A stretch of DNA of 64,000 nt, from assembly GCA_035503915.1 (NCBI GenBank), contig DATJSU010000054.1, forward strand, positions 124,001 to 188,000, written 5' to 3'. Below the pieces are notes generated by a model, which was given only the letters and a program-made list of their open reading frames with translations, did no database searches and was not told the DNA's origin. Within the stretch, counting starts at the first letter, position 1. Each line of letters opens with the position of its first letter. This document shows positions 26,396-34,790 of the stretch, one piece after another. The position numbers and the translations under genes were made by a program. This DNA is from DATJMJ01 sp035503915. GTDB lineage: Bacteria > Actinomycetota > Acidimicrobiia > Acidimicrobiales > Palsa-688.

Positions 26396-27193
26396 ATGGC
26401 GCCGACCCGGTCAGCCCAGGGCGTGCGCCGGCGCCTGTACGCAATGGGGACGGTGTTCAATTTTGACATTCGCACACCGCTACCGGAAGAGCTGGTCGAT
26501 GAAGCCGTCGAACGAGCCTGCGAATGGCTCCGCTGGGTCGACGAAACCTTCAGCACGTACAAGGACGCAAGCGATGTGAACCGTTTAGAGCGGGGCGAGC
26601 TGGCCGTGGACCATTGCTCCGCCGAGCTCCGCTCGGTCGTGGACCTCTGCTACGAGTTGAACAAGGTTACGGGCGGCTATTTCGACGCATGGGCCGCTGG
26701 GAGGTTCGACCCGAGCGGAGTGGTGAAAGGTTGGTCGATGGAGCGAGCGTCACGAACCCTGAGCGAGCATGGCCTGGTCGACCATTGCTTGGAGGGCGGG
26801 GGTGACGTCCGGCTCGCTGGCAGCCCGCTCTGGGGGACCGGCGCACCCTGGCGCGTGGCAGTGCGCCACCCGGTGCGGAGGGACGCTTTTTGCGCTTTGC
26901 TGGACGCCGGGCCCGGCGCCGTGGCTACGTCGGGGACCTACGAGCGAGGGCTGCACGTGCTCAACCCGTTTACCGGGCTGCCGAGCTCTGAGATCCTCTC
27001 GGTCAGCGTTGTCGGCCCGGACCTGACGCACGCGGACGCGTACGCCACAGCGGCCCTTGCGATGGGCCCCGACGCGCCTGGGTGGCTGAGCCTGCTTGAG
27101 AGCGAGGGTTACTTCAGCCTGGTGGTGGGGGCCGCCGGGCGAGGCTGGTCGAGCCCCGGCTTGAAGAGGCTCCGCGCCGCGCCCAAGTCTTAA
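26396..27193 (+). CDS. apbE: FAD:protein FMN transferase ApbE
   Basis: 265 residues. ApbE splits FAD and attaches FMN to Ser/Thr in target proteins. Motifs: YAMGTVFNFDI near the start, VNRLERGEL, DPSGVVKGWSMERA, LEGGGDVRLAG, VATSGTYERG, HVLNPFTG and HADAYATAALAMG (metal-binding Asp/Thr). No signal peptide or lipobox is evident, unlike many Gram-negative ApbE proteins, so export is uncertain. ATG 26396 is chosen, preceded by GGGAGG (26381-26386); an earlier in-frame start would overlap the FMN-binding gene. Confidence 0.92.
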   Translation: MAPTRSAQGVRRRLYAMGTVFNFDIRTPLPEELVDEAVERACEWLRWVDETFSTYKDASDVNRLERGELAVDHCSAELRSVVDLCYELNKVTGGYFDAWAAGRFDPSGVVKGWSMERASRTLSEHGLVDHCLEGGGDVRLAGSPLWGTGAPWRVAVRHPVRRDAFCALLDAGPGAVATSGTYERGLHVLNPFTGLPSSEILSVSVVGPDLTHADAYATAALAMGPDAPGWLSLLESEGYFSLVVGAAGRGWSSPGLKRLRAAPKS

Positions 27194-27225
27194 CATGCAG
27201 GGGTGCACGGCAGGCTGACCCAACT

Positions 27226-28797
27226 ATGACAGCCGGCCCCGAGGGGCCCGGCCGGCCTGCCAGGGAAGCTCGGCCCGGCGTTTCCCACGACCTTTGGGCG
27301 CTCGGGGTGGTCTGCGCAGTGCTGTTCCTCACTTTCATCGACACGACGATCGTGAGCGTCGCGCTTTCGGACGTGCAGAGCCGTCTACATGCCGGCGTGA
27401 CGCAGCTCCAATGGGTTGTGAACGGGTACGCTCTCCCCTTCGCGAGCCTCATGCTGATAGCCGGCAGCCTCTCAGACCGCTTCGGGCGCAAGCGCGTGAT
27501 GCTGGTCGGCCTTTCGGTCTTCGGCACCGGGTCGCTGCTCGGGGCGCTCGCGCCGGGCCCAGCGACACTGATCGGGGCGCGCGTGATCATGGGTGTCGGC
27601 GCGGCCGCTTCCGAACCAGGGACCCTCTCGGTTATCCGCCACATGTACCCCGACAGCGGTGACCGGGCCCGAGCGCTGGGGGCATGGGCCGCCGTCTCGG
27701 GCCTGGCGCTCGCTCTCGGGCCTGTGATCGGCGGGGCACTTGTCGGCGTTGGCACGTTCCGAGCCGTGTTCTGGTTCAACGTTGCCGCCGTCGCCGTGGT
27801 GATCGTGGTTGCCGCCTTCGCCCTCCCCGAAAGCGCAGACCCCCAAGCAGCCCGCCTTGACTTGCCCGGGTTCGTGGCGGCGGCGGGAGGGCTTGGGGCG
27901 CTCACATTTGCCATCATCCTTGGCGAGACGGAGGGGTACCGCGCTGGTGAGGTGGTCGTGCTCTTTGCGCTTGGGGTTGTCGGGCTCGTCGTGTTCATCC
28001 GCGTCGAGCGTGTGAGCCGCGCCCCAGTCCTTGACCTCGCCTACTTCCGTGAGGCTCCTTTCGCAGGCGCGATCGCGGTCGTTTTCGTGTTGTTCTTTGG
28101 GATCTTCTCGATATTTTTCTTCACGGCGCTTTACCTCTCGGCCGTGGTCGGCTACTCGCCGTACCGCGTCGCCCTCGAGTTCGTGCCGATGACGGTTGCC
28201 ATGATCATGGCAGCTGGATTAGCGGGTCGTCGTGTGGCTCTCTACGGGGCCCGGCTCCCCATGGCCGAGGGCTGCGTGCTGGCCGGTGCCGGCATCCTCC
28301 TTACCGAAGTGCTGCTCGGTACCTCGGCTCCATCGTTGTGGCTGATGGCGACCCTGGCACTGGCGGGTTTTGGGTTCGGCACGAGCGTCGTGCCGGTGAC
28401 CTCGGTCGCGCTCGCCACCGTTCCCCCAGAGCGCTCCGGCATGGCGGCTTCTGCGACCAACACGAGCCGTGAGCTCGGCGCAGTTTTCGGCGTCGCGGTC
28501 CTCGGTGCCCTGGTCAATGCCCATCTCACCACCGACCTCACGCACCGGCTCCAAGCGCTCAAGATCCCTGCGAACTTCATCTCGATCGTGATCAACGGCG
28601 TCGAAAAAGGTGAGGCTCCCACCGGTGTGACGGGAGGTGGGTCCACCTACGACAAGGTGATAGAAGCGGCTTACGGGGCGTTCCGAGATGGGCTCGAAGT
28701 GGCGCTCATCACCTCGGGGATCGCGCTGTTGGCAGTTGCCATCGTCGGGGCGGCGACACTTCGGGGCCACGACCCCTCGCAGGAGGGCCGAGCCTGA
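27226..28797 (+). CDS. MFS multidrug-type transporter, DHA2 (EmrB/QacA) family
   Basis: 523 residues with about 14 predicted membrane helices. Helix 1 has the DHA2 signature VLFLTFIDTTIVSVAL and SRLHAGVTQLQWVVNGYAL; the MFS motif A follows as GSLSDRFGRKRVMLVG. Motif C-like segments (ALGPVIGGALVG) are present. It probably exports a drug or metabolite using the proton gradient; the substrate is not predictable. It starts 32 bases after apbE and could share its transcript. No regulator is adjacent. Confidence 0.9.
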   Translation: MTAGPEGPGRPAREARPGVSHDLWALGVVCAVLFLTFIDTTIVSVALSDVQSRLHAGVTQLQWVVNGYALPFASLMLIAGSLSDRFGRKRVMLVGLSVFGTGSLLGALAPGPATLIGARVIMGVGAAASEPGTLSVIRHMYPDSGDRARALGAWAAVSGLALALGPVIGGALVGVGTFRAVFWFNVAAVAVVIVVAAFALPESADPQAARLDLPGFVAAAGGLGALTFAIILGETEGYRAGEVVVLFALGVVGLVVFIRVERVSRAPVLDLAYFREAPFAGAIAVVFVLFFGIFSIFFFTALYLSAVVGYSPYRVALEFVPMTVAMIMAAGLAGRRVALYGARLPMAEGCVLAGAGILLTEVLLGTSAPSLWLMATLALAGFGFGTSVVPVTSVALATVPPERSGMAASATNTSRELGAVFGVAVLGALVNAHLTTDLTHRLQALKIPANFISIVINGVEKGEAPTGVTGGGSTYDKVIEAAYGAFRDGLEVALITSGIALLAVAIVGAATLRGHDPSQEGRA

Positions 28798-28921
28798 GCA
28801 GGGCCTAAGCTCACGGGGGAAGTAGGTTTGTGCCGCTATACCTGAGCCGGGACCAAGAGGCTCCTACACTGCTGGCCATGGCTGCCCATTCAAGTGGCGG
28901 GTCATCAAGGAGGGAAACGTT

Positions 28922-29425
28922 ATGACGTGCGACCGTAGCCGGAGCACACTGTTTGCCATGAGCGGCCGAGGTTTGACAGCTTTGGTGGCGGCTCTTGGGA
29001 TGACCATGGCGCCCTTGGGCGCCGCTGCATCGGCTTCCACGACGCGGTCCCAAATGTCGGCGGTAACTGCTAAATCGAAGATAATCGCCGACTGGGAGGC
29101 CTTTTTCTCGGGTAAGACGCCGGCCAGCCGGAAGGTACAGCTGGTGGAAGATGGCTCTGCCTTCTCCAAAGTAATCAAGGCACAGGCTGGCGGCGGGATG
29201 GCCCAGTCCGTAACGGCAACAGTGTCAAAGGTCACCCTCAACAAGTCGATGACCGAGGCCGCTGTCGTGTACACGATCGACCTCGGGGGCTCGCCGGCTC
29301 TCAAGAACCAAACGGGCACCGCGGTTTACCAAGGCGGCGTCTGGAAAGTGGGTGCGGCGAGCTTCTGCGCGCTTCTCGGGTTGGAAGGTTCGGCGAGCCA
29401 GGTCTCGGTCTGCAAGGTGAAATAG
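28922..29425 (+). CDS. Secreted protein of unknown function
   Basis: 167 residues. A signal peptide covers about residues 1-40 (hydrophobic ALVAALGMTMAPLGAAASA). The mature part matches a loose pattern I recognise from actinobacterial secreted proteins: IIADWEAFFSGKTPASRKVQLVEDG, then a beta-rich domain with YTIDLGGSP and GVWKVGAASFCALLGL, related in outline to NTF2-like low-molecular-weight proteins. Two Cys near the end may form a disulfide. Good ribosome binding site (AAGGAGGG); a TACACT at 28865-28870 is a possible -10. Convergent with metH, 4 bases apart. Confidence 0.65.
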   Translation: MTCDRSRSTLFAMSGRGLTALVAALGMTMAPLGAAASASTTRSQMSAVTAKSKIIADWEAFFSGKTPASRKVQLVEDGSAFSKVIKAQAGGGMAQSVTATVSKVTLNKSMTEAAVVYTIDLGGSPALKNQTGTAVYQGGVWKVGAASFCALLGLEGSASQVSVCKVK

Positions 29426-29429
29426 CGCT

Positions 29430-32400
29430 CTACTCCTGAGCGTCGCTCTCGGCTGGGCTCGTGCGGCGGACAATGAAGTACTTCGCCTGCGGGTGGTGGC
29501 AAATTATGGCAGCGGTGGTCTGCTCGGGGTGGAACTGCCACGACGTCTCCTCGCTGCAGCGGACGCCAGCTCGCTCGGCCCCGACGAGCCAGGCACAGCG
29601 GGCATTGTCCTCGAGGTCTGGGCACGCGGGGTAGCCCCACGAATAGCGACCCCCGCGGTACTGCTGGCGAAAAAGCCCCTGCAACGTGGGCCCATCTTCG
29701 TCAGCGAAACCCCAGTCCTCGCGGATCCGCCGGTGCCAGTGCTCGGCGAGCGCTTCGGTCATCTCGACCGAGAGCCCGTGCAAATGGAGGTAGTCGCTGT
29801 AGCGGTCGCCCCCGAAGAGCTCGGCAGTGCGTTGCGACGCCGCCTGGCCCATGGTGACGACGTGGAAGGCCGCATAATCGGGATCTCCTGACGACACCGG
29901 GCGGAAGAAGTCGGCGATGCACAGCCATGGATCTGTGGGCTGGCGAGGGAAATTGAACCGCGTCAGTTCGTCCTGGCGCGAGTCGTCGGCCCAGATGACG
30001 AGGTCATCGCCCTCGGAGTTTGCAGGGAAATAACCGTAGGCAACCGCTGGGCGCAGGACTTCTGCCTCTCGAGCCTTGGCGAGCTGCTCTCGGAGGACCT
30101 CTCGCACCCGTCGCTTGAAATCGGCGTCGCTTTCACCCCCAAGGGGGCGGTAGCCCCACTGGTTGCGGAAAAGGGATGTCAGGTTGAGGTACTTGGCGAT
30201 GTCGTCGAGCGGGATGCCGCGCTCGACACGGGAACCGATGAAGGGCGGGCGCAAGACCGGGTTGTCGAGCGCGACCGAGGGTGCCCGCCCCGACCGTGCC
30301 CGCCCCGACGGTGCCCGCCCAGGCAGGACCGGGTGCGCCGCGCTGCCACCCGATGTCTTGCCCCGCGGCGCCAAGCCCGGCCGACCTCCGAGCGCTCTGC
30401 CAAAGTCCGGGTCGTCCTGGCCGCGGCGGCGCAGTTCCATGAGCCGGTCGAGCGTGTGGAGGCCCTCGAAGGCATCTTTGCCGTAGAAAAGACGGCCTTT
30501 GTACTCCGAACGCAGATCCCGCTCGACATAGGTCCGGGTCAAGGCGGCCCCGCCAAGGATCACGGGGTAGTGCTCGAGGCCCCGGTCATTGAGCTCGAGA
30601 AGGTTGTCTCGCATGATCAGCGTCGATTTGACGAGCAGCCCTGACATCCCGATGACGTCGGCGCCAACTTGCTCGGCTCTTTCGACCATTTCCGAGAGGG
30701 CGACCTTGGTGCCGAGGTTGTAGACCTGATAGCCGTTGTTGGTGAGGATTATGTCGACAAGGTTCTTGCCGATGTCGTGGACGTCACCGCGCACTGTAGC
30801 GAGCACGACTTTGCCTTTGCCGTGCTCGGCAGAACGCGCCATGTGAGGTTCGAGGTAGGACACGGCCGCCTTCATCACCTCGGCGGACTGGAGAACGAAG
30901 GGGAGCTGCATGCGGCCCGACCCAAAGAGGTCGCCTACCGTCTTCATTCCCGCCATCAACGGCCCGTTGACAACGTCCAAGGCGGGCGTCCCGCTGGCGA
31001 GGGCCTGGTCCAGCTCGCCCTCGAGGCCTTCCCGGGAGCCATCGACGACGCGCTGTTGGAGGCGGCGAGCGAGCGGCCAGCCAGTGCGGTCCTCGCTGGC
31101 CAACTCCTCGGAGGCCACTCCTTCAAAGAGCCTGAGAAGCTCGGTGAGCGGGTCGTAACCTCGCGACTGGTCGCGGCGGTCGTATACGAGGTCCTGGCAG
31201 ACGGTGACCACCTCTGGCGACAACCTGTTGAGGGGCAGGATCCGTGCCGAGTTCACGATGGCCGCATCGAGGCCCGCCTGCTGGCACTCGTGCAGGAACA
31301 CCGAGTTGAGCGCCTGGCGCGCAGCGCCACTGAGGCCAAAGGAAATGTTCGAAATGCCGAGCAAAGTCCTCGCTCCTGGCAAATGTTCCTTGATCAGGCG
31401 AACGCCCTCTACGGTTTCGAGGCCGTCCCGGCGGCTTTCTTCCATGCCGGTACTTACAGGCAGTACGAGAGCGTCGAAGAAGAGGTCTTCGGGGGCAATG
31501 CCGTACCTGCCGACGGCGATGTCATAAATTGCTTTCCCGGCGCGCAATTTCCATTGCGCTGTGCGCGCTTGGCCTTCGGTGTCGATACAAGTGCAGACGA
31601 CAGCCGCCCCGTACTCTCGGGCCAGGCCGAGGAAGCGGTCGAGCCTCGTCCCCGGAGCATCCCCTTCTTCGAGGTTGACCGAGTTGATGACCGGTTTTCC
31701 TCCGACGCGTTGCAGGCCCGCCTCTATGACGGGAGCTTCGGTCGAATCGAGCATGACGGGGAGGGTCGACTGGGTCGCAAAGCGGCTCGAGACCTCGGAC
31801 ATGTCTGCGACACCGTCGGCGCCCGTGTAATCGACGCAGAGGTCGAGCACATGGCTCCCAGCTCGCACCGCCTCCTTGGCCTGTGAGACACACGCATCCC
31901 AGTCTTTCGAGAGCATGGCATCGCGGAAGCGCTTCGAGCCGTTGGCATTCGTGCGTTCCCCGACGTTGAGAACTGATGGCGCCTGGTCGTAGGGGACGTG
32001 CACATAGAGCGAGGCGCACCCGGGTTCAATTATCGGCTCACGCTTTGCCGGCAAGGAGCCGGCGAGCGCTCCGACCAGGGCAGCGATGTGCGCAGGGGTC
32101 GTGCCGCAGCAGCCGCCGACCACACTGGCGCCGAGCTCGGTCGCAAAACGCCTTTGGTGGGCGGCCAATTCGGCCGGTGAAAGATCGTAGTGCATCTTGC
32201 CATCGACAACTCGCGGCAACCCGGCGTTGGGCAGGCACGAGATAGGGAGGCGGCTGCGCGCGCTCAGGTAGCGGATGTGCTCGCCCATTTCGGTAGGGCC
32301 AGTGGCGCAGTTGAGCCCGATGATGTCCGGGCGCAGGGCGTCCAGGGTTGTCAGGGCGGCGCCAATCTCGCTCCCCATGAGCATCCGTCCCGTCGTCTCC

Positions 32401-32981
32401 ATGGTGACCTGTACCTGGAGGGGGACTTCACGCCCGACCTCTGCCATCGCGCGGCGGCACCCGATGATCGCCGCCTTTGCCTGGAGAAGGTCTTGAACGG
32501 TCTCCAAGGTGAGCAGGTGGGCGCCACCTTCGAGAAGCCCGGCGGCGGCCTGTGCGTAGCCGTCGCGCATCTCGGTAAAGGGGATCTGGCCCAGTGAAGG
32601 CAGCTTCGTCCCAGGCCCGAGAGAACCGGCCACCCAGTGCCCTGGCCCGTAGCCCTCGGCAACGTCGCGCGCTATTCGAGCCGACGCGATGGCGAGCTCG
32701 CGGGTGCGCTCAGCGATCCCGTACTCGGCGAGGACCCAAGGCAAGCAGCCGAAGCTGTTCGTCTCGACAACTTGGCAGCCGACTGCGAGGAACGACTCAT
32801 GCAGTTGAGCAATGACGTTAGGGCGGCTCGCAGAGAGGATCTCGTTGCAGCCCTCCAGAGCGTGCCCGCCGAAGTCATCGGGGCCAAGCCCGAGCGCCTG
32901 CAGGCTCGTCCCCATGGCGCCGTCAAAGATGACGATGCTCTCGTGGACGGCTTGCAGGTAACCGTCGGAGCTGGGAGCCAT
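29430..32981 (-). CDS. metH: Cobalamin-dependent methionine synthase
   Basis: 1183 residues, the full multidomain enzyme that moves methyl from methyltetrahydrofolate to homocysteine. Domains in order: homocysteine-binding barrel (about 10-320, Zn ligands in VVGGCCGTTPAHI), folate barrel (about 330-610), cobalamin cap (about 640-730), B12-binding Rossmann domain (DVHDIGKNL near 760) and AdoMet reactivation domain (about 960-1180; GYFPANSEGDD, GYPACPDL). Between the last two is a Gly/Arg/Ser/Pro-rich insert encoded by a tandem repeat. Only 54 bases separate it from greA upstream, so no cobalamin riboswitch fits; a TACCAT -10 lies six bases before the ATG. Confidence 0.97.
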   Translation of the reverse strand: MAPSSDGYLQAVHESIVIFDGAMGTSLQALGLGPDDFGGHALEGCNEILSASRPNVIAQLHESFLAVGCQVVETNSFGCLPWVLAEYGIAERTRELAIASARIARDVAEGYGPGHWVAGSLGPGTKLPSLGQIPFTEMRDGYAQAAAGLLEGGAHLLTLETVQDLLQAKAAIIGCRRAMAEVGREVPLQVQVTMETTGRMLMGSEIGAALTTLDALRPDIIGLNCATGPTEMGEHIRYLSARSRLPISCLPNAGLPRVVDGKMHYDLSPAELAAHQRRFATELGASVVGGCCGTTPAHIAALVGALAGSLPAKREPIIEPGCASLYVHVPYDQAPSVLNVGERTNANGSKRFRDAMLSKDWDACVSQAKEAVRAGSHVLDLCVDYTGADGVADMSEVSSRFATQSTLPVMLDSTEAPVIEAGLQRVGGKPVINSVNLEEGDAPGTRLDRFLGLAREYGAAVVCTCIDTEGQARTAQWKLRAGKAIYDIAVGRYGIAPEDLFFDALVLPVSTGMEESRRDGLETVEGVRLIKEHLPGARTLLGISNISFGLSGAARQALNSVFLHECQQAGLDAAIVNSARILPLNRLSPEVVTVCQDLVYDRRDQSRGYDPLTELLRLFEGVASEELASEDRTGWPLARRLQQRVVDGSREGLEGELDQALASGTPALDVVNGPLMAGMKTVGDLFGSGRMQLPFVLQSAEVMKAAVSYLEPHMARSAEHGKGKVVLATVRGDVHDIGKNLVDIILTNNGYQVYNLGTKVALSEMVERAEQVGADVIGMSGLLVKSTLIMRDNLLELNDRGLEHYPVILGGAALTRTYVERDLRSEYKGRLFYGKDAFEGLHTLDRLMELRRRGQDDPDFGRALGGRPGLAPRGKTSGGSAAHPVLPGRAPSGRARSGRAPSVALDNPVLRPPFIGSRVERGIPLDDIAKYLNLTSLFRNQWGYRPLGGESDADFKRRVREVLREQLAKAREAEVLRPAVAYGYFPANSEGDDLVIWADDSRQDELTRFNFPRQPTDPWLCIADFFRPVSSGDPDYAAFHVVTMGQAASQRTAELFGGDRYSDYLHLHGLSVEMTEALAEHWHRRIREDWGFADEDGPTLQGLFRQQYRGGRYSWGYPACPDLEDNARCAWLVGAERAGVRCSEETSWQFHPEQTTAAIICHHPQAKYFIVRRTSPAESDAQE
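30281..30325 (-). repeat. Tandem repeat, 3 x 15 bp, inside metH
   Basis: Three adjacent 15-base copies (30281-30295, 30296-30310, 30311-30325; the third diverged at its end) encode the GRAPSGRARSG-type linker between the B12 and reactivation domains. In-frame unit length. Confidence 0.85.
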
Positions 32982-32987
32982 CAGTCA

Positions 32988-32993
32988 ATGGTA
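32988..32993 (-). promoter_or_regulatory. -10 element of metH
   Basis: TACCAT on the minus strand, six bases before the metH ATG (32981). Predicts a leaderless message. Confidence 0.5.
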
Positions 32994-33035
32994 GGAGCAG
33001 CCAGGAGCTGCCAGTATGCAATAACCCGGCGCGAG

Positions 33036-33503
33036 TCAGTCCCCCACCGAGACGATTTCGACCGCCAACTGCCCGCTCGGGGCGTCGTAGGTGACGGTCT
33101 CGCCGGCCCGCTTGCCCATCAGCGCTTGGCCGAGGGGGGACCCCGGCGAAATCACGGCCGTCGCCGCGTCCCGCTCCTCGATCGACCCCACGAGGAAGCG
33201 CTCGACCTCGTCATCCCCCACATAGCGGAGCCGTACCGTAACACCGGCTGCCACTTCCTCTGCCGGGCCACCACCTGCGACCACTTCGGCGTCCGTCAGC
33301 ATCGCCTCGAGCTGGCGGATCCGGGCTTCCATCTTGCCCTGGGCGTCCTTGGCCGCGTGGTAGTCGCCGTTCTCCGAGAGGTCGCCGAGCGCCCGCGCCG
33401 CCTCGATGTGACGGGCGATCTCGACCCGTCCCCGCGTCTTCAGGTCGTCGAGCTCGGCCTGGAGGCGCTCATAGGTCGAGGCCGACAACTTCGTAGTAGC
33501 CAT
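33036..33503 (-). CDS. greA: Transcription elongation factor GreA
   Basis: 155 residues. GreA enters the RNA polymerase secondary channel and stimulates cleavage of backtracked RNA. The N-terminal coiled coil contains the acidic tip in LGDLSENGDYHAAKDAQG; the C-terminal FKBP-like domain has ISPGSPLGQALMGKRAGETV. ATG 33503 is chosen over an upstream in-frame start at 33632 because the family begins here and a TACCCT -10 sits six bases upstream (33510-33515, minus strand). metH follows on the same strand. Confidence 0.95.
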   Translation of the reverse strand: MATTKLSASTYERLQAELDDLKTRGRVEIARHIEAARALGDLSENGDYHAAKDAQGKMEARIRQLEAMLTDAEVVAGGGPAEEVAAGVTVRLRYVGDDEVERFLVGSIEERDAATAVISPGSPLGQALMGKRAGETVTYDAPSGQLAVEIVSVGD

Positions 33504-33509
33504 GCCCGC

Positions 33510-33515
33510 AGGGTA
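33510..33515 (-). promoter_or_regulatory. -10 element of greA
   Basis: TACCCT on the minus strand, six bases before the greA ATG (33503). Confidence 0.5.
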
Positions 33516-33591
33516 CCAGCGGACGAGTGGTTGAGCTTCCGCAGGGAGGCCGCTCCGCAGCTTGACGCCTCGGTCCGTGTCCGAGCTCCAG

Positions 33592-33620
33592 TTGACGGCT
33601 TGTGCGGTACGCTGTAATAC
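33592..33620 (+). promoter_or_regulatory. Promoter of the leuB-ilvE-cimA operon
   Basis: TTGACG (33592-33597), a 17-base spacer and TAATAC (33615-33620): the best -35/-10 pair in the window. Transcription should start near 33627, five bases before the leader-peptide ATG. Confidence 0.75.
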
Positions 33621-33631
33621 TAGGAAGACCA

Positions 33632-33682
33632 ATGAACGTGCCCGCCCTCTCTCCTGTCGTTGCAGTAGTAATTACCTCTTGA
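33632..33682 (+). CDS. Leader peptide of the branched-chain amino acid operon
   Basis: A 16-residue open frame reading MNVPALSPVVAVVITS then TGA. Five of 16 residues are Val, with one Leu and one Ile; Val-Val-Ala-Val-Val-Ile is clustered just before the stop. It lies between a strong promoter and an intrinsic terminator ahead of leuB. This is the classic plan of ribosome-mediated attenuation: shortage of charged branched-chain tRNA would stall the ribosome on this codon run. No expression evidence; the call rests on position and composition. Confidence 0.75.
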   Translation: MNVPALSPVVAVVITS

Positions 33683-33737
33683 CGCCCACCCGAGCCGGGT
33701 GTGCGTCGTGCGACCGTCCCCAAGGGACGGTCGTTTT
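33681..33737 (+). terminator. Attenuator: pause hairpin and intrinsic terminator before leuB
   Basis: A first hairpin pairs 33681-33691 with 33697-33707 (one mismatch) and overlaps the leader stop codon. A second, perfect 10-bp hairpin pairs 33711-33720 with 33724-33733 around the loop CAA and is followed by TTTT (33734-33737), a strong intrinsic terminator 40 bases before leuB. The alternative antiterminator pairing was not resolved by eye and needs RNA folding. Confidence 0.8.
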
Positions 33738-33776
33738 CATGTGTAGGCAAATATCGACAAAGAAGGAGCGCCCGAT

Positions 33777-34784
33777 TTGAGCGCTAAACCCCCCTACCGC
33801 ATAGCCGTCTTACCCGGGGACGGGATCGGCCCCGAAGTGATAGGGGAGGCCTTGAAGGTCGCGGCGGCCGCTGGCGCCGAACTGGAGACCGCCCACTACG
33901 ACCTCGGGGCGAGGCGGTACCTGGCGACGGGGGAGGTCCTCCCTGACAGTGTCCTCGAGGAGCTGCGGGGCTTTGACGCGATCCTCCTAGGTGCCGTCGG
34001 CTCGCCGGAGGTGCCGCCGGGCGTGCTCGAACGCGGCCTGCTCCTGCGCATGCGCTTCGAGCTCGACCTTTACATCAACCTTCGCCCGTTCCAGGCACAA
34101 ACAAGCGTGGGGGCAGGGGTGCCTGTGGACTTCGTCGTGGTGAGAGAGAACACTGAGGGTTCTTATACGGGGGAAGGCGGTGCCCTGCGGAAAGGCACCC
34201 CCGCCGAGGTGGCCACGCAAGGGTCGGTGAACACCCGGTTCGGCGTCGAACGCGCTGTCCGGTTTGCCTTTCAGCTCGCAGAGAGCAGGCGCCGCCGCCT
34301 CACGCTTGTCCACAAGACCAACGTCCTTACTTATTCCGGGGACCTCTGGCAGCGCACGTTCAACGAAATCGCAACCGAGCACCCCGAGGTGACAACTTCC
34401 TACAACCACGTGGATGCTTGCTGCATTTACATGGTCGAGTCGCCAGGGCGCTTCGACGTGATAGTTACCGACAACCTTTTTGGTGACATATTGACGGACC
34501 TCGCAGGCGCGGTCTCGGGCGGCATTGGGCGGGCAGCCTCTGCAAACCTCAACCCGGCGCGCACCGGGCCTTCGCTTTTCGAACCGGTCCATGGCAGCGC
34601 GCCCGACATCGCCGGGACAGGGAAGGCGAACCCGACGGCGGCGATAATCTCAGTGGCGATGATGCTCGACTACCTCGGCGAGGCGGACCGGTCGGCGCGC
34701 ATCAGCAAGGCGGTGCAGGGTTTTCAGGCGCAAGGGCAATTGTCAACGAGCCAGTTCGGCGACCAAATAGCAGAAAGGGTGTGA
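33777..34784 (+). CDS. leuB: 3-isopropylmalate dehydrogenase
   Basis: 335 residues. Oxidises and decarboxylates 3-isopropylmalate in leucine synthesis and, together with CimA, can act on 3-methylmalate in isoleucine synthesis. Motifs: VLPGDGIGPEV at the start, LLGAVGSPEVPPGVLERGLLL, VVRENTEGSYTGEGG, VHKTNVLTYSGDLW, VTDNLFGDILTDLAGAVSGG and FEPVHGSAPDIAGTGKANPTA. TTG start with AGGAG about eight bases upstream. First gene after the attenuator. Confidence 0.95.
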   Translation: MSAKPPYRIAVLPGDGIGPEVIGEALKVAAAAGAELETAHYDLGARRYLATGEVLPDSVLEELRGFDAILLGAVGSPEVPPGVLERGLLLRMRFELDLYINLRPFQAQTSVGAGVPVDFVVVRENTEGSYTGEGGALRKGTPAEVATQGSVNTRFGVERAVRFAFQLAESRRRRLTLVHKTNVLTYSGDLWQRTFNEIATEHPEVTTSYNHVDACCIYMVESPGRFDVIVTDNLFGDILTDLAGAVSGGIGRAASANLNPARTGPSLFEPVHGSAPDIAGTGKANPTAAIISVAMMLDYLGEADRSARISKAVQGFQAQGQLSTSQFGDQIAERV

Positions 34785-34790
34785 GCAGCG

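Noticed and set aside
30669..31886. 405-codon frame antisense to metH
   Set aside because: Composition is that of a mirrored coding strand; metH is unambiguous.
32982..33035. Cobalamin or SAM riboswitch before metH
   Set aside because: Only 54 bases separate it from greA and a -10 sits six bases before the ATG, leaving no room.
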